NCBI GenBank assembly: GCA_964017155.1 | Contig: OZ024862.1 | Coordinates: 45,927,962-45,991,961, forward strand | Direction of reading: 5' to 3' | Source: Oasisia sp. SBJ-2009 | Taxonomy: Eukaryota; Annelida; Polychaeta; Sabellida; Siboglinidae | DNA length: 64,000 nt | Shown: piece by piece, positions 28,017-40,840 of the stretch | How positions within the stretch are numbered: position 1 is the stretch's first letter | How the letters are laid out: the number at the start of each line of letters is the position of its first letter | Notes under the pieces: model-generated | Database searches by the model: none | What the model was told of the DNA's origin: nothing | What the model saw: the letters and a program-made list of their open reading frames with translations, nothing else | Translations under genes and position numbers: made by a program

Positions 28017-31000
28017 CTATGTTGACGTGGGCTTTGGTTTGTGCCGTAGCTCCAATGAGCCTAACTTAGACTTGTACAATCCTGCAGCCGTGAGTCGGAG
28101 CACTTGATGCAGTACGATGGCAGTGAGGCCCCAGATGCGGTGGCTGCCTGCCACGTACACGGGCAGCGTAAATGTCTCACTCCCAGACATCTCCCGGAAT
28201 TTCTTCAGCGTTCCTTTCGTCATCATCTCCCGCGCACGGAAGCACGTGTAGTAGTTGTTGTCCGGGTGGCACAGGGTCTCGATGCTGGGGGCAAACACAC
28301 TCTCGACCTGTGTGGATCAGCAAACAGACTGTTACTAGTGATCCGCGATATAAAGTAAAGGGCAGTTCTTATACAGAGCAGTATCCAGTGTTTTGAAGTG
28401 GACGAAGTCGTTTACACATTACAGTTTACTCAGCTGTGTGAATGAGTACCTGGCTATAGACAGTGATGGTTATTTGAACGAGCAGCCTTGGCGCATAAAT
28501 TGCAGGGTGGCTGGATGCTTGCCAGAGAAGTTGAGATGGCATCTGATTGAACAGGTCAGCCAAGGAAGTAACATGTAACATCTGTTATTAGTCTTTAAAG
28601 ACTGTGCTATATAAGAACTTACCGGGTCGGGTACATTTCTGACTTTTATTTTTATTACATTTCCAACTGGTAGATTGGAGATACGACAACATTCATGCAA
28701 TAGTAAATATATTGTTCATGGCTCCAAGAATGGTTTATTTTAGTATGATTAACTTACTTTGGAGCATTGTTTGTCGAACACATGTGACACCAGTACGTGA
28801 TCAAGGCCCGTAGACGACGGGTCGAAACGTCGTACTCGCTTCGACAAACAATGCTCCAAAGTAAGTTAATCATACTAAAATAAACATTCAAGCAGATTGC
28901 AGAATACCATTCATGTTGTGGAAATGGGGGATTATTGGGGTTGTGGAAAGACAGTTCAACTCGAGTCATGGAAAGATTACATGTGATCTGAACCAGCACT
29001 ATGCCCTTGCTATTCTGGAGTAATTTCGGGTCTTTAAAAAACCCGACACAGTGTTCATATGTGGCAATGAGCTTACATAAGGCACAAGTTCACATCCGGG
29101 GAATCCAATATACTTACTTCGTGTCTGTTGAGTTTAAGATAGGAGAGATCAAGTTCGCCCGAATAGCATGCCACGACTGGTGTAATTGTTATGTTGAACT
29201 TCTGAAATTAACCAATAATAAACTGAACATTTATCACATTTTTCTTATTTCATATTTTGTTTATTTTTCTTGCACATTTATAAATTGTATTACATGTAAT
29301 TAAAATTAAGGTATAACTAAAATGTACACTTATCTATTTTTGACATGTTTATATGGTCATAAACATATCAATGTGGAATATATAGAATATTTTCATAGCT
29401 CCAAGATTAGATAATTATACACAGCAAGAATGAAACTTATTGAACTTGTCAACAAACAATCAACAGTCACCCACACAGTAAACTTTAAAGGAAAGATATC
29501 CATTAATTTTATTTATTATGAAATCACAGTAAACCGTATATACGATAATGTGTTTTTAATTAACCATTTGATGTTGTTGACATTTTTTTGAAAAACGTAT
29601 TGGTAGGAAATGTTTAGTTTGTTAACCTGACAGTGATGTCGTCAAGTCCAACTCCTAATAGGATGAATTATCTTACATCACATAATCATTATTCCCTCTC
29701 CTGGAATTATTCCAAATTACTTGTAACTAATTATTGTAAACACTGAATTATTTAATTCAAAAGTAGTTTCTGCTTTGATAAAACGCCTGAACAGAAAGTG
29801 TGTTAGAAGATATATATTTTATACTGTGTTATTATTATTATCATAAGTTTATAACATAATTTTAAAATAACATCCTTTAAAGAGTGTGGTTAACGTACAG
29901 CTATCTTCCAAAACTAGTACACTATATATATCTTCAAAACTTACAAATCCCTTCAGAAACAATTTTATATAAACCTATCTTCAAGACTGACAGTTAAGGA
30001 ACAGGGAAGATTTCCTTACCCTCCCAGGAACAGGGAGCATCTCTCCCCAAATGTCAACATTTTCCCTGCATAGCCCAATCTCCTCCTCTGCTTCCCTTAG
30101 GGCTGTGTGGGAAAGATTCAGGTCAGTGTCATCGGCCTTGCCCCCTGGGAAACTGTAAAAAAAATCTTTAAAACGTAAACAAGGCTACATTATTTTGGCA
30201 GAGTTTTGTGTTTGGAATGGGTAGAAGACTAGAGGTTAGTAAAATGTCAACACACTTGAACACAGTGTAAGCCTGAGTTTTTAATATAACTAGAACTTTG
30301 ATAAGAATAAAAACTTTGTCATTTATAAATTCATTTTGTACTTAACGACCAAAAGTTAGTGTAGACATTAGGAGTAAGAATACTGAAAATAAAATGTTAA
30401 TGCAAAACCCAAAAAAAACATATTTTGTCAGTAATCATTTTTTTTAGTTAATAAAATGTGAGCAGATATTACGTATTGTGTGTCAGTGTGTGTGTGTTTG
30501 TATACATGCCTACCCAATTGCTAATGAATGTGTGTTGGCGTATGTTAAAGGGACACAAAATGGGAATATGTGGGCCTATGTCTATGAGGTAATAGAACAA
30601 CCATTTGCAGCTACAATAAATAAAACTACGCCTGTAGTTTATATAAAATTAATTTTCAAAGTGAGAGATTCTAGTGACGTCTTTGGTGGAGTCAGGCCTT
30701 CTATCACAATATTTGAACAGTGCCATTTGTGCATTAAATATTGCGTTTGTTTAACTCTTCTAGATAAGGATGCTCAAAAATATGCTTTTTATTTCCCTTT
30801 AATAGAAGATGACATATTGACTCAGACAACACACACACTGAATACATGTCGTCTTAAATGCAGTTGTCACAAGTTCAAAGGACCAACATCATCGCAACAT
30901 GTCTCAAACACACATACACACCACACAGATCTACTCTGATTTCACCAACACGTTACACAGCATTCACCACAATCGAGTTCCTCACCTGACTTCCCCCCTG

Positions 31001-31449
31001 TGCATGTACAGCTGGTTGGACCGCTCTGTGAAGAGAATGGAGGGTTTGCCATTCACCATACACAGCAAAACGAGCACGGCCGCCTTCTCAATGTCTGCGC
31101 TCTTTCCCTGCCATTTGAACTCACGCACTGGTTTCACGTTCAGCAATCGCTCTTGACACCGACGCTTGTTTTCATCCGACAGTATCGTTTCAAACGTGAC
31201 ATCTTCCTGAGGTGCAGATAACGCTGCAGATGATGACAGATGCTGACTTGCAGTCATCTGCAGATGCTTCCTGTCCGTTGGTGGTAGTCTGCGACATAGT
31301 GTCGTCTTCCCCACCCAGGTGGTGCCACCATTCATCAAGCGTCTGTTGGAGTGGTAAATTTGCGTCTGTGTAGTTCGTTGTCTGAGGTTGTGGCGGGCAC
31401 AGCGAACAATACCACACAGACATGGTCGGTTTGTTACACACATCAGCAT
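28017..31449 (-). CDS. NUDT8: Nudix hydrolase 8, CoA-diphosphatase type (4 exons)
   Basis: NUDT8, a mitochondrial Nudix enzyme thought to cleave coenzyme A and its thioesters to phosphopantetheine and 3',5'-ADP. Exons in gene order are 31449-30986, 30152-30020, 29201-29118 and 28307-28017, all GT-AG with consistent phase, about 323 residues in total. The NuCoA-type motif is clear across the exon 1/2 junction (SILFTERSNQLYMHRGEV, then SFPGGK). The Nudix box follows with the catalytic TALREAEEEIGL helix. The 84-base exon 3 encodes ITPVVACYSGELDL, and exon 4 encodes FTLPVYVAG and HRIWGLTAIVL, matching the NUDT8/NUDT7 C-terminal half. The first 60 residues are Arg-rich and nearly free of acidic residues, which fits a mitochondrial presequence. 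Start chosen at the ATG at 31449; an upstream 5' exon cannot be excluded. Confidence 0.88.
28733..28885. ncRNA. 46-bp perfect inverted repeat capped by a hammerhead-like core
   Basis: Arms at 28733-28778 and 28840-28885 are perfectly complementary over 46 bp around a 61-bp loop, within the last intron of NUDT8. On the plus strand the loop reads AGTAC, GTGATCA, a GGCCCG/CGGGTC hairpin, GAAAC, GTC, GTACT. That is the order of a type I hammerhead ribozyme: stem I, CUGAUGA box, stem II, GAAA, a palindromic ACGU stem III, cleavage triplet GUC, stem I. The CUGAUGA box is altered at two positions (C3 to G and G8 to C), which in the known fold pair with each other. There is also an extra A before stem II. 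I infer a decayed or unusual ribozyme relic of a Penelope-like or related retroelement; activity is doubtful. Confidence 0.42.
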
Positions 31450-34400
31450 TCTGGTGTCTTCATTGGTCTTTGAGGGTCGTATGTCTCACTGCTGTCAGCA
31501 CTGACATCTCAGTGAACGTATCCCGAGTTCCACGCCCATCTTATTTGGTATCAAATGCTTCAGGAGCATTCTGAAAAGAATTGTACCTTTGTAAAATAAT
31601 ACAATAGTTATAATATTATAATTTAATGTTACATACTGTCAATATAACCATGATATTTAATTGATTTAAATATCAATACTGCAATAAACATTACATAACT
31701 TACAATATTACATATCAGTATGTGACAGTGTCACATAACATCATAAAAAACATCATCAAAACACATCATAAAATATTTTTAAATGAGAGTTCCTGGGTGA
31801 ACGAATGGAATTATTTGAATAAAATGTTGATATACGTACAGGAGTAGTTAGAGTATTAGTTACCTCAGGACAATAGTGACCATGAAAAATATAAGTTACG
31901 TTGACTATTTATATTGTTCCTCCCAGCCTTTCTTAGTTAATTATACAATTAGGATACCCCCCTCGTTTTCGTTTTGACTTTAGACAGTTTAGTAGTGGCT
32001 AGTGTAAGGAAGCTTGAATGTTTAGTCCACTGAAAGATTCAGTCTTCACTTGGAATGGGAATCTTGCTTAATTTCGTTATCAAAAACATGCATAATAATA
32101 ACTTCTGAGCCACACTGTTTTCTATGCCGACTCTGCCCCGCCCCTGGGCAACTACTTAGTCACTCAGTGTCATGAGAGTCACACTCAGACACTGACACTG
32201 TCACAGAGCTTTGTGAGTTTGTGACTGTGTAGACTGTAGTGTGTCAACAAACCGCGAGTCAACATCCGAGTTAGGCAGTTAGAAGCGTCGATCTTATAGA
32301 GTCAACGTAACGAAATGCATTCTTTTATCAACAATTAAATCCATAAACACCAAATTCAACGCTACGACAGCGTAATTCCATACCAACTTCGAGCGACGAC
32401 GAATGAACGATAATACAAGGCACACCGCGGACATCTATAATGATCCAATAAGCGAGTTGCCAGGCGCTAAGCCCGGACCTGTGATTAACCTAAGATGGCC
32501 GGCGAACTTCCATCAACTTGATTGATAAAAGAAAAGAAAAATCGCAAATTCTTCATTAATAACCGCAACAGGACGGTAAAGCATGCCGTCTACAGTTCGC
32601 GTAAGTTTTGCCAATTAATTTACTCTGTTTTAATACGAAGTATGCTGGTTCAATAATTGTTACAAAGGCGTTGCTAGTGTAAACAATCTCCGTTACTATA
32701 CAGTACTTGCCAGATTACGTTAATAATGCGACTCGGTAATCCCTATTGGCGGTGGTAGCGTAGTGGTATAAATAATATATTTATGTCGGACGTATTATTT
32801 ATGTCGCATTAACATGTTGTTGAATTGTAAGAACGTCTTATAGACTTACTATGTGTAGGCTGCAAGTGGTAAGCTTACCCCTAAATAAAAGCCAGGATAG
32901 TCCACAGCACTATAACTATATAGTATATATAAGGCAAGTTTAAAATATAAAATGCGTTTATTACAGTTTAACTAGTAAATATTACAAACAATTTCGTAAT
33001 ACATCTCGACCTCACTTCATCCACAATACCAACTACAACTCTGTTTAAACCATTCAAATCCACATTTTAGTGCATGACAAGATTACTGAAAGATAACTTA
33101 TTACCAAACAAAAAGATTAAAGTCAATTATTGCAAAATAGAATCAAGAAACTAAACAGATGAGAAAGACGAAACAAATGACTGGCCACAATCATGAGTGG
33201 AACAGGATTGGTCACTGCCTGTGCAAATACAAAACAAAGTATTACCTAACTGAATAACATGCCAGTACTCACATTAGTTGCCTCTAGTCATCAAAGTCAC
33301 CAAGTGATTATAGCTAATGATGCAAATAATTTTACACCCGGATGCCTGCACCTTTATTATATATGATGATCAAGATATAAAAAAAAATTATTTTACCAAG
33401 TATAACAAACAGTTTGAAACTTACCAAAACCACAGGATCGGTTAGACATGCCCCTTGTGGCCACTGTCATTCATATCAAAATAATGTTTAAACTGCTTAA
33501 CACTAATTAGTACCACCTTTCACATGTAAGGTATGTAATTAACAAGAAGAGAAATATAAAGATAAATACTAATTAATTAACTATGTTCACTAAAACATGC
33601 AAAATTATCGTAGGTCCTGTCATGCAGTGGTCTCTAGAACTACTACATAAGTCCAGTGACCACATCACATATGAAACATAAATTTTAGACTTAGTAAGTT
33701 AGTCAGACCTGGTTGGAATTATAAATTACTTGTATTTACTTACTTGGCAAAATGTTGTAATTTAATTGCCTACACTTTGTATGTTTAGTATAAAGCATAC
33801 ATTTCATGGATTCCCACCTCATTGCATAAATAAATATGTGGGTAAAAATTAATTTCACTATGGTGAATTAATGCATCACCATCAAACATATTTTGATAGA
33901 CTTAAACCATATAAAATTGTACTCCCCTTGTGTTTTTGAAAACCTATACGTGTATGCCAAACCACAGTGTGTATACATCAGCAATCGAGACAAATAAGTG
34001 GAACATATTTGGATTTATTCTGCTGTCCTGGTTAACAATTGAAAAAAGTTTATACCAGTGATGAGAGTGAACTGTAAAAATGACATTGTCGATTTTATTC
34101 CTACTGTGTATGGAAGCATAAGTCTGCAATGATGCCAGTAAACAGTTACCAGTGTTATGGTATTTCAGAGTTGCAGTACAGTTGCATGAGTGAAGATGAG
34201 TCTCCATCATGGAGGGGCACAAATAGACAAACAGAAATCTGCAGGTCACCATCGTAGCAATGACACCTTCGGTGCACCGGTCACATACACACGTAAGTAA
34301 ACACGGTCTGTAGTTCAGAATATCGCATCCGTAAATGCTTTCAAAGCACGTCTTAAAATGCACTATTTTAAATTAGCTTTCAGTGTATCATTTAAGGATG

Positions 34401-35782
34401 TGCAATGAATATCAACATGTGACAGAGCACCAGAACATATTTAAATCGTGTCCTAACATTCAATATTCACCATGTCAAATCTGCTTTTAATGTCTAGTTA
34501 TTTGGGTATTTACTATTATACTACTACAGAATGTATATGATTTTAATAATTATTTATTTAATAACATGTTATTATAAGTATTAGTTTGTTTAAATTTTAC
34601 TTTACATTTTTTGGTTTACAATTTTTCTATCTTCGCCTCACTTAATTTATTTATATTTTTACAACTGTCATAGTTACAATTATATCACTAATTTTATCTC
34701 GTTTTATGACTTATATTGTTTTATAGGTGACTATGTAATATGTATTCAATACTGAAGAGTCATACTATGCAGTGTATAAATACAGTTTATTATTATTATT
34801 ATTAAAACATTGCTTTTATGTTATTTGAATTATGTTGAATTTATTTTGTTTTATAGGCATTGTCTGAAAATCGCTGGATATATTAGTTCCCTGTAACGTC
34901 TGGTTCTTGAATATTGCCATTACAGTTTTGTTTTTTTCTATTTTATTATGTTCAAATACCCTTGTGAAGTTTAGTGATATGCTAATTAATGCACGACTTG
35001 TCACTATGTAGAGAACAAATATTACAGGTTATGTATTATTATTTAAGTACTGGAATGCATATCTACAGGAGTTGACAACTGTTGGGTAACTAAAAATTAA
35101 AACCTCAAGCTAACATAATTTGTATAATTTGGACACTGTTTATTCTGTGTATTGCAATTATAATTGTGTTACATGACCAATCATCCACGTATATCATCGG
35201 ATGTATCAGCCTACAGTAGCTGTGGCACATCCTATTGCAAAACTCCTCTTTTTATCTCACCCAACAAAATTTCCCACAAGGAGTGTGGTCAGCCTCCGGT
35301 CATGTGATACATTTTTGGGTGATTTCAGCCACACACTGCTCATGTTAGATGCAATGCTTAGAATGCGAATGTGTCATTATATTGAAATTCTCACCAGCAT
35401 GTCTCCATATTCAAAATGGGACGGGTATTTGCGCTGTTCTCATGGTTGACTGGTGACTGGCGAAGTCAGCCGCTATAATTTTATAGTTCAGCTTCATTGA
35501 CTTCGACAGTTTGCAAAGATGATCAGCCAGGGGTACCATTGCATAAGTGCAAGTGCAATGACCCCTAGCTTGTGAGGATGTTTCAAGCACTAAACTAAAG
35601 TTGTATTTTCCATCAGTCGAGTCCAATCTAACATTAATCCTACTTTTGTGATACCTTTTTCATAAGCACAATTCCCGACTTCAGTCCGAAATACAGAATT
35701 TCACCCTTTGTGATTCTATTTTTATTGTGTAATCATTGGACATCCATTTAGAGTGGTCAGAAATGTGCGTCATATACCATTA
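31450..35782. other. Spacer between divergent NUDT8 and UBXN10
   Basis: NUDT8 runs left and UBXN10 runs right, so this interval should hold both promoters. A region of raised CpG lies at about 32150-32620 and includes a half X-box-like GTTGCCAGG at 32456-32464. Open frames elsewhere (e.g. minus strand 34363-33944) resemble nothing I know. No exon is supported. Confidence 0.4.
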
Positions 35783-36545
35783 ATGTCTTGTTCAGATTAC
35801 CGTGAGCCCGTCGAAACGGAATCATACAGAAAAGCGCGACCAAACACGTCCAGCCGAAGGAAGGCGGCACAAGAGGCATCGGCCGAGCTCGACAGCCAGA
35901 CACAAGCCATGGAGGAGAGCGACGTCATCAGCTTGCCAGCACAACCCAGGCGCAGAGAGGGGCAAGCTCGACCGAAAAGCCGCCTGGGCAGGCAGCGACC
36001 CCAAGACACACAGTCACATGACAACTATCACATGACACACAACGCCAGTCAGGGCACAGACAGACGTCCGTCACTGGAAATCGAGGGAATCTGCCAGTCG
36101 TCTTTCGACGATCCCAGTGACGAACCTCTTGGAGATGCGCAGCGGCCAAGAACGAGCAGAGGCGATAGGTCATCGTCTGATCTAAGGTCACCCGAGGTCA
36201 TGACCCCGGTGACCCCGAATAGTGAGTACCGCAGACCACAGACGGGTTATCGTAGAGACAGTGTCAGCAAGTACAGGCGGACGCCGCCTGCGATGTCGAG
36301 TCCGAGCCTGTCCCCCTCTCCACCGCCCCCTCCGCTGCCTTCCCAGTACGCCCGCCCCAAGTCTAGCATGGGCCGCCAGCGACGTCGGCCCAGCTCTCAA
36401 GACGCAGGTATGGGCATTGAACATGTACTCAAGGCATAACTATATCTAGATGACAGAACACATACTTGTACATTTTTGTATTTCATGTGCCTCTGAACTC
36501 AGTTTCTATATTCCAGATATACGCTGGTTTGTGTTATTATAATAT

Positions 36546-36588
<43 letters not shown>

Positions 36589-37511
36589 CATTTTATATAT
36601 ATATATATTGTTATGTTGTTTTATCATATTTATCTATCTAATAATATTTTTGTATTGATTTAGCATATTTATTCCAACATTTGATCATCAATTTATATAT
36701 TTGCTGCTGGAATGGCTGTCCACAATTCTATTTGATTGATATACCTTCAAACTTGTTTACATACTTGATTTTATTGTATACATGCATTACTATGTAATTT
36801 AAATATTATGTTTTTATGCATCCTTCAAAGTGCAAAGTGTATATCAACCGAATTTCATTCTATGTGAAGTTATTATAGTATAAAAAGGTTTTACAGGTAC
36901 CATAATTTTCATAATGTTGATTCTCCACAGTTGCCATTGCCGCCAGAAGTGCCAGTGTCCTCGGTGAGTTCTCGCCGCCGCCGAGACCAATGTCCCGCTA
37001 CGCAGTTCTTCCATCAATCGGCACGAAAATAGACCTGGACACGACGGAGATTTCACCGTCCCCTTACCCGACCGCTCGTTCCCCGGTCGTGACACCGCCC
37101 AGAGCCGAAAACGTGTTACACAGGGTCGACAGTCTGAAATTGACGCGTGAGTACACAAGCAGTGAGACAGGGACGGAAGACGAGATTCCACTGGACATGG
37201 ACACAAAGTTCAGGGAACTGACCCGACCGGTGGACGTGCCGGCTGAGCCCGGTGCCACAGATGAGGACAGTATCATCCTGGCTGTGAAGCTGCCGCACAA
37301 CGGGAAGCGGGTTAAAAGACGATTCCGACGCTCAGACACACTCGCGACCCTCCTGCGCTTTGCGGAGAGCATCGCAAATTTGGACTTTGACGGGTATCAG
37401 CTCGTGTGTGATGTCGAGAAGAAAACATTTAGTGATCTCGATGAGACAATCGCCTCAGCAGGGCTTCCTGATCGCACACTGCTCCATATACAACCTCCCG
37501 AAATGTTTTAA
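35783..37511 (+). CDS. UBXN10: UBX domain-containing protein 10 (2 exons seen)
   Basis: UBXN10, a cofactor of the p97/VCP ATPase that works with IFT-B in building cilia. Exons 35783-36407 and 36931-37511 join in phase 1 and give about 401 residues from the ATG at 35783. Two basic motifs, RPKSRLGRQRP and RPKSSMGRQRRRPSS, correspond to the conserved N-terminal RPKSAKGR element of vertebrate UBXN10, here apparently duplicated. SRYAVLPSIGTK matches the NKYPVLPSI segment. A UBX domain (ubiquitin-like fold) fills about residues 320-401, starting SIILAVKLPHNGKRVKRRF and ending LLHIQPPEMF. The middle is low-complexity, Ser/Pro/Arg-rich. The 5' end is uncertain: an acceptor-like TTCAG at 35791-35795 would splice in phase 1 to an upstream exon I could not find. 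Human UBXN10 is about 280 residues. Confidence 0.82.
36547..36608. repeat. (TA)n microsatellite in UBXN10 intron
   Basis: Two TA runs separated by a few bases between the two UBXN10 exons. Confidence 0.9.
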
Positions 37512-40500
37512 AGTTACGACCACGAAAAAGGTGACGCAAAATATAGTATGAAAACTCTCGATTTATAAACACACCGGTTTAAGTCAGCAAAAATCATGGC
37601 ATTTTTACTACAAGATAACAACAGGATTGTAAATAAGGTGACATCAAAATATTGGGTTTATGTATATATGGTATTTATATATGTATATTGGAAATCAGTA
37701 TCTCACAGTTGTGTACAGGAATGATTTCAGTTTGTGGCATGCACTTGATAACAATTATGACGTCAGATTTACCTGTTACTTTTGAGAATGACATACTGAT
37801 TGTTTTGGATGCCGTGATAACATTCATTTAAAAAATAGTACTATTTGTTCAATACATAGTGCGTAATTGTATGCAACACTGACTACAAATGTACGCTGTT
37901 GGTGTATCCATACTTTCACTTTCTGTTTATTCTGCGACACTGTTGCAGCATAAGGGTATACACAATTACAAATATAATAGTCATCTTTCCCATTTAAAGC
38001 AGGGAATGGTGTTTGTCACTAGGTTTTTATTTATTAACTAATATAATGTTCTTGTGAGTATAATATACACACTGATGGTGCATATTGAAGGTTCAGTGTC
38101 GACCAGGTTGTGGTTAGTTTCTTTCTGCTACAGAGTTCTTATTCTGAACGATAAACACTGGGAGTTTGTTTAAATGGTAGCCCAATAGCTCATCCAACTT
38201 CAAAACAAGTTTTATTGGCAATACACAGCTTAAGCAGGCCCAGTTGACTAATTCCCGTTGACGTTTATTCTCCTATATTCACCACAGACTGTAATTCCAG
38301 ATATAGTAACAAGCACCCTACTCAAATCTCACTGAGGAGAATAATGACCTTTGTTTTTATAGCTACCCAATGTAGTTCTGAGCATGCAACAAACATTGAT
38401 TTTTGAAACTGAGAAATTTGAATCAGCACTGAAATATTTAGTGCTGCTTGTCCTGGTATTAACTGGGATCTATCTGTTATTATTAATTGGACATTAAATG
38501 TTTTCAGTGTGTATCCAGACAAAGTTACGTGAATGTGGATAAATTTAAACATTGCTTCTGTCATATTATTATTCATCTGACTGATATAGAATATACATTT
38601 CCGTAGACAAACAAGTCTTTCTGGAAACCATAATTTACAAAGGCAAAGATAAATATCCATTTAACCAGTACAGATGATATAATCATATTATATTGTATCG
38701 TGACCCCAGTTTAACAATTCTTGGTCAATTCAGGTACGTTGCTGACACATTTCAGTTATTGTAGCCAAATGTATATTGTGTGTTGTGCTTATTCAAAAGA
38801 CCTAAGTGTATCCAGTGCAGTTAGTGCACAGACATAAAGTACCTCTTTTGTCTCGACATTATATATAACTGAATGTCCCTTAGAAAATACCACAAAACCA
38901 ACTGTTTCCTCTGATGTGGTAAACATGGATTAATTCTATGGTATGGAACTGTTGGTCTACAATACATGTCAGTGAATTTGGAGAAAGGTCTATGCTGTGA
39001 TACCATAGTGTGTATATGCAAACCTTTTACTAGAATGACATTGTTTAGGAATGACATCAAATATAAAATCACTGAGACAGGTTTTGTGTATCATAGTTAT
39101 AGAACATACTGCTAGATTTTAGGTTTTGGTAAGATTTGTTTTGCACTGTTGACCAGAGATGACAGTGCTGTGCAATGAACAAACGTGACAAGGCAACTAA
39201 CATTCCAAAATGCTGGGAGGGCTTTCAAGACAAGAAGCACCTTTTGCATGGTGTTCTGTGATTACTTTTTAATTATGAAACCTTTCACAGTTAAATTTGT
39301 AGAAAATCTTTGTATTTAATGATAAGCTAACCAGAAATGTGTATATAGCTAAAATGTGCACACATTTCTGTTATATTTATAATTGATGCTTTCACGTGTT
39401 GTTGAATAGTATGGGTTTTTGAACATGTACAGATGTAAATATATTATATTTATAATGAAAAATTTTTTCTATCTCTTTCTGATATGGCTACCCAAGAGAT
39501 CACATAAGCCTGATTCTGCGCTTTAATGGATTTTGCTCTTGAATGCCAAGCCCATTCATTAACATGGGTTTGCATACGTAAATTGTTTAACTCCAGGATC
39601 CTCCGCCATGACCCTTTCTGTGTGTCACAGAAATATTGTCTTTGGTTATATGGCTGCAAATTTTGCAAAAGCTTGTTAAATTTAACAATGGATTCTTTTA
39701 AAGGTTGGTTTTTGCTTGAGTTCATTATCACGGTGAAACAATCCCAAGGCTTTTACCTTGAAAGCATAGAAGTTCTGGTTTGCTGGTTTATTTCAATACC
39801 CATTAGTTACATCACAAGAAACTTGGGTTTCACCCCAAATTATTTTGTTATTGTCTCGTGACTTTCATCCACAAGCTAGCCCTGTATGTTTTGGTGTGTA
39901 AAACCCATAATTAGTATCATAATAACACACAAATACCACTAACATATTTTTATTCCTCTCAAAACATAACACACTTAAATATGTTTAATTCTATTTTCTG
40001 CTTGGAGAGATCTTTCTGTCTGTGGATGTCATTTTAAAACAGTGTGGGAATGTGTATCTATATTTGTACTTATGGATTTCTACTATGTTGTCTAAATACA
40101 CTACACCCAAAACGTATACTATAAAACAAAACCATAAACTATAGCCACTATGTAGATTGCATACAGCAGATGAGAGACCATTTGGAAAACTAACTTCCAA
40201 CTATGTTGTTGTGTTGTAAGTTATTACAATCCATTTAAAAACTAGTTCAGGTAAACTGTGAATGGTGCTTTGGTCTGGGTTGTGAACATGTAAACCTTTG
40301 TATTGAAACATGCAATTAAATGTTGACATTTCAGAAACAAATTGTTGTGTTGATTCCTGCACGAGAGCATCATAAAGTTTAATTATTCTCAGCTCTGAGC
40401 AACAAATGTGGTTGAATAAACATGTTTATTCTAAATATGAGAATACTTGCTACATTTGGTTTCTTAACTTACCACCATATATGAAATATGTATAGTCTTC

Positions 40501-40585
40501 ATCAGGCCAGTGACGGGGTTATATGTGTTTCTGAGAGAAATTATGGAGAAGATCGAGTTACCCTGTGGTTTTTACATATAAAAAC
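37512..40585. other. UBXN10 3' flank, no gene seen
   Basis: Probably begins with the UBXN10 3' UTR. The remainder is AT-rich with no splice-supported exon, RNA gene or clear repeat. Confidence 0.5.
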
Positions 40586-40589
40586 AAAG

Positions 40590-40840
40590 AAATTTGGCAC
40601 CTGAGATGCAAGTGTTCTAATACTCATTATGTATTCGTGTTTTATAAAACAATATTGTTTTTATAAACACGAATACGTAATGAGTATTATTATTTATTGG
40701 CAAGATAAATGTGAAATGGAAAGCAATGCCAAGAAATTTAGATTTAATTAATGTTTTCATCATACTACTTGTCACACTCATAGACATAGTCATATAGGCA
40801 TAGCTAGATGCTTAGAACACTTGCATCTCAGGTGCCAAAT
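40590..40840. mobile_element. Nested inverted repeat, MITE-like
   Basis: The outer arm TTGGCACCTGAGATGCAAGT and its continuation at about 40590-40617 is repeated in exact reverse complement at about 40811-40838. Immediately inside the left arm sits a second palindrome (about 40619-40688), whose arms include TAATACTCATTA and ATTCGTGTTTTATA. The outer ends look like terminal inverted repeats of a small non-autonomous DNA transposon of about 250 bp. I could not identify a target-site duplication. Confidence 0.6.

Noticed and set aside
29625..29690. Candidate NUDT8 exon on the minus strand (ILLGVGLDD-type frame)
   Set aside because: A stop lies immediately upstream and the phase does not fit; the exon at 29118-29201 fits both phase and family sequence.
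30478..30939. 153-codon plus-strand frame opposite NUDT8
   Set aside because: It has no ATG at its 5' end, resembles no family, and lies in the NUDT8 first intron on the opposite strand.
32583..32606. Tiny 5' exon for UBXN10 (ATG, six codons, then GTAAGT)
   Set aside because: It ends in phase 0, whereas the acceptor-like site at 35791-35795 needs phase 1, so the join does not keep the UBXN10 frame.
33944..34363. 139-codon minus-strand frame
   Set aside because: It starts with GTG, is Cys/His-rich without a spaced zinc-finger pattern, and has no splice or family support.
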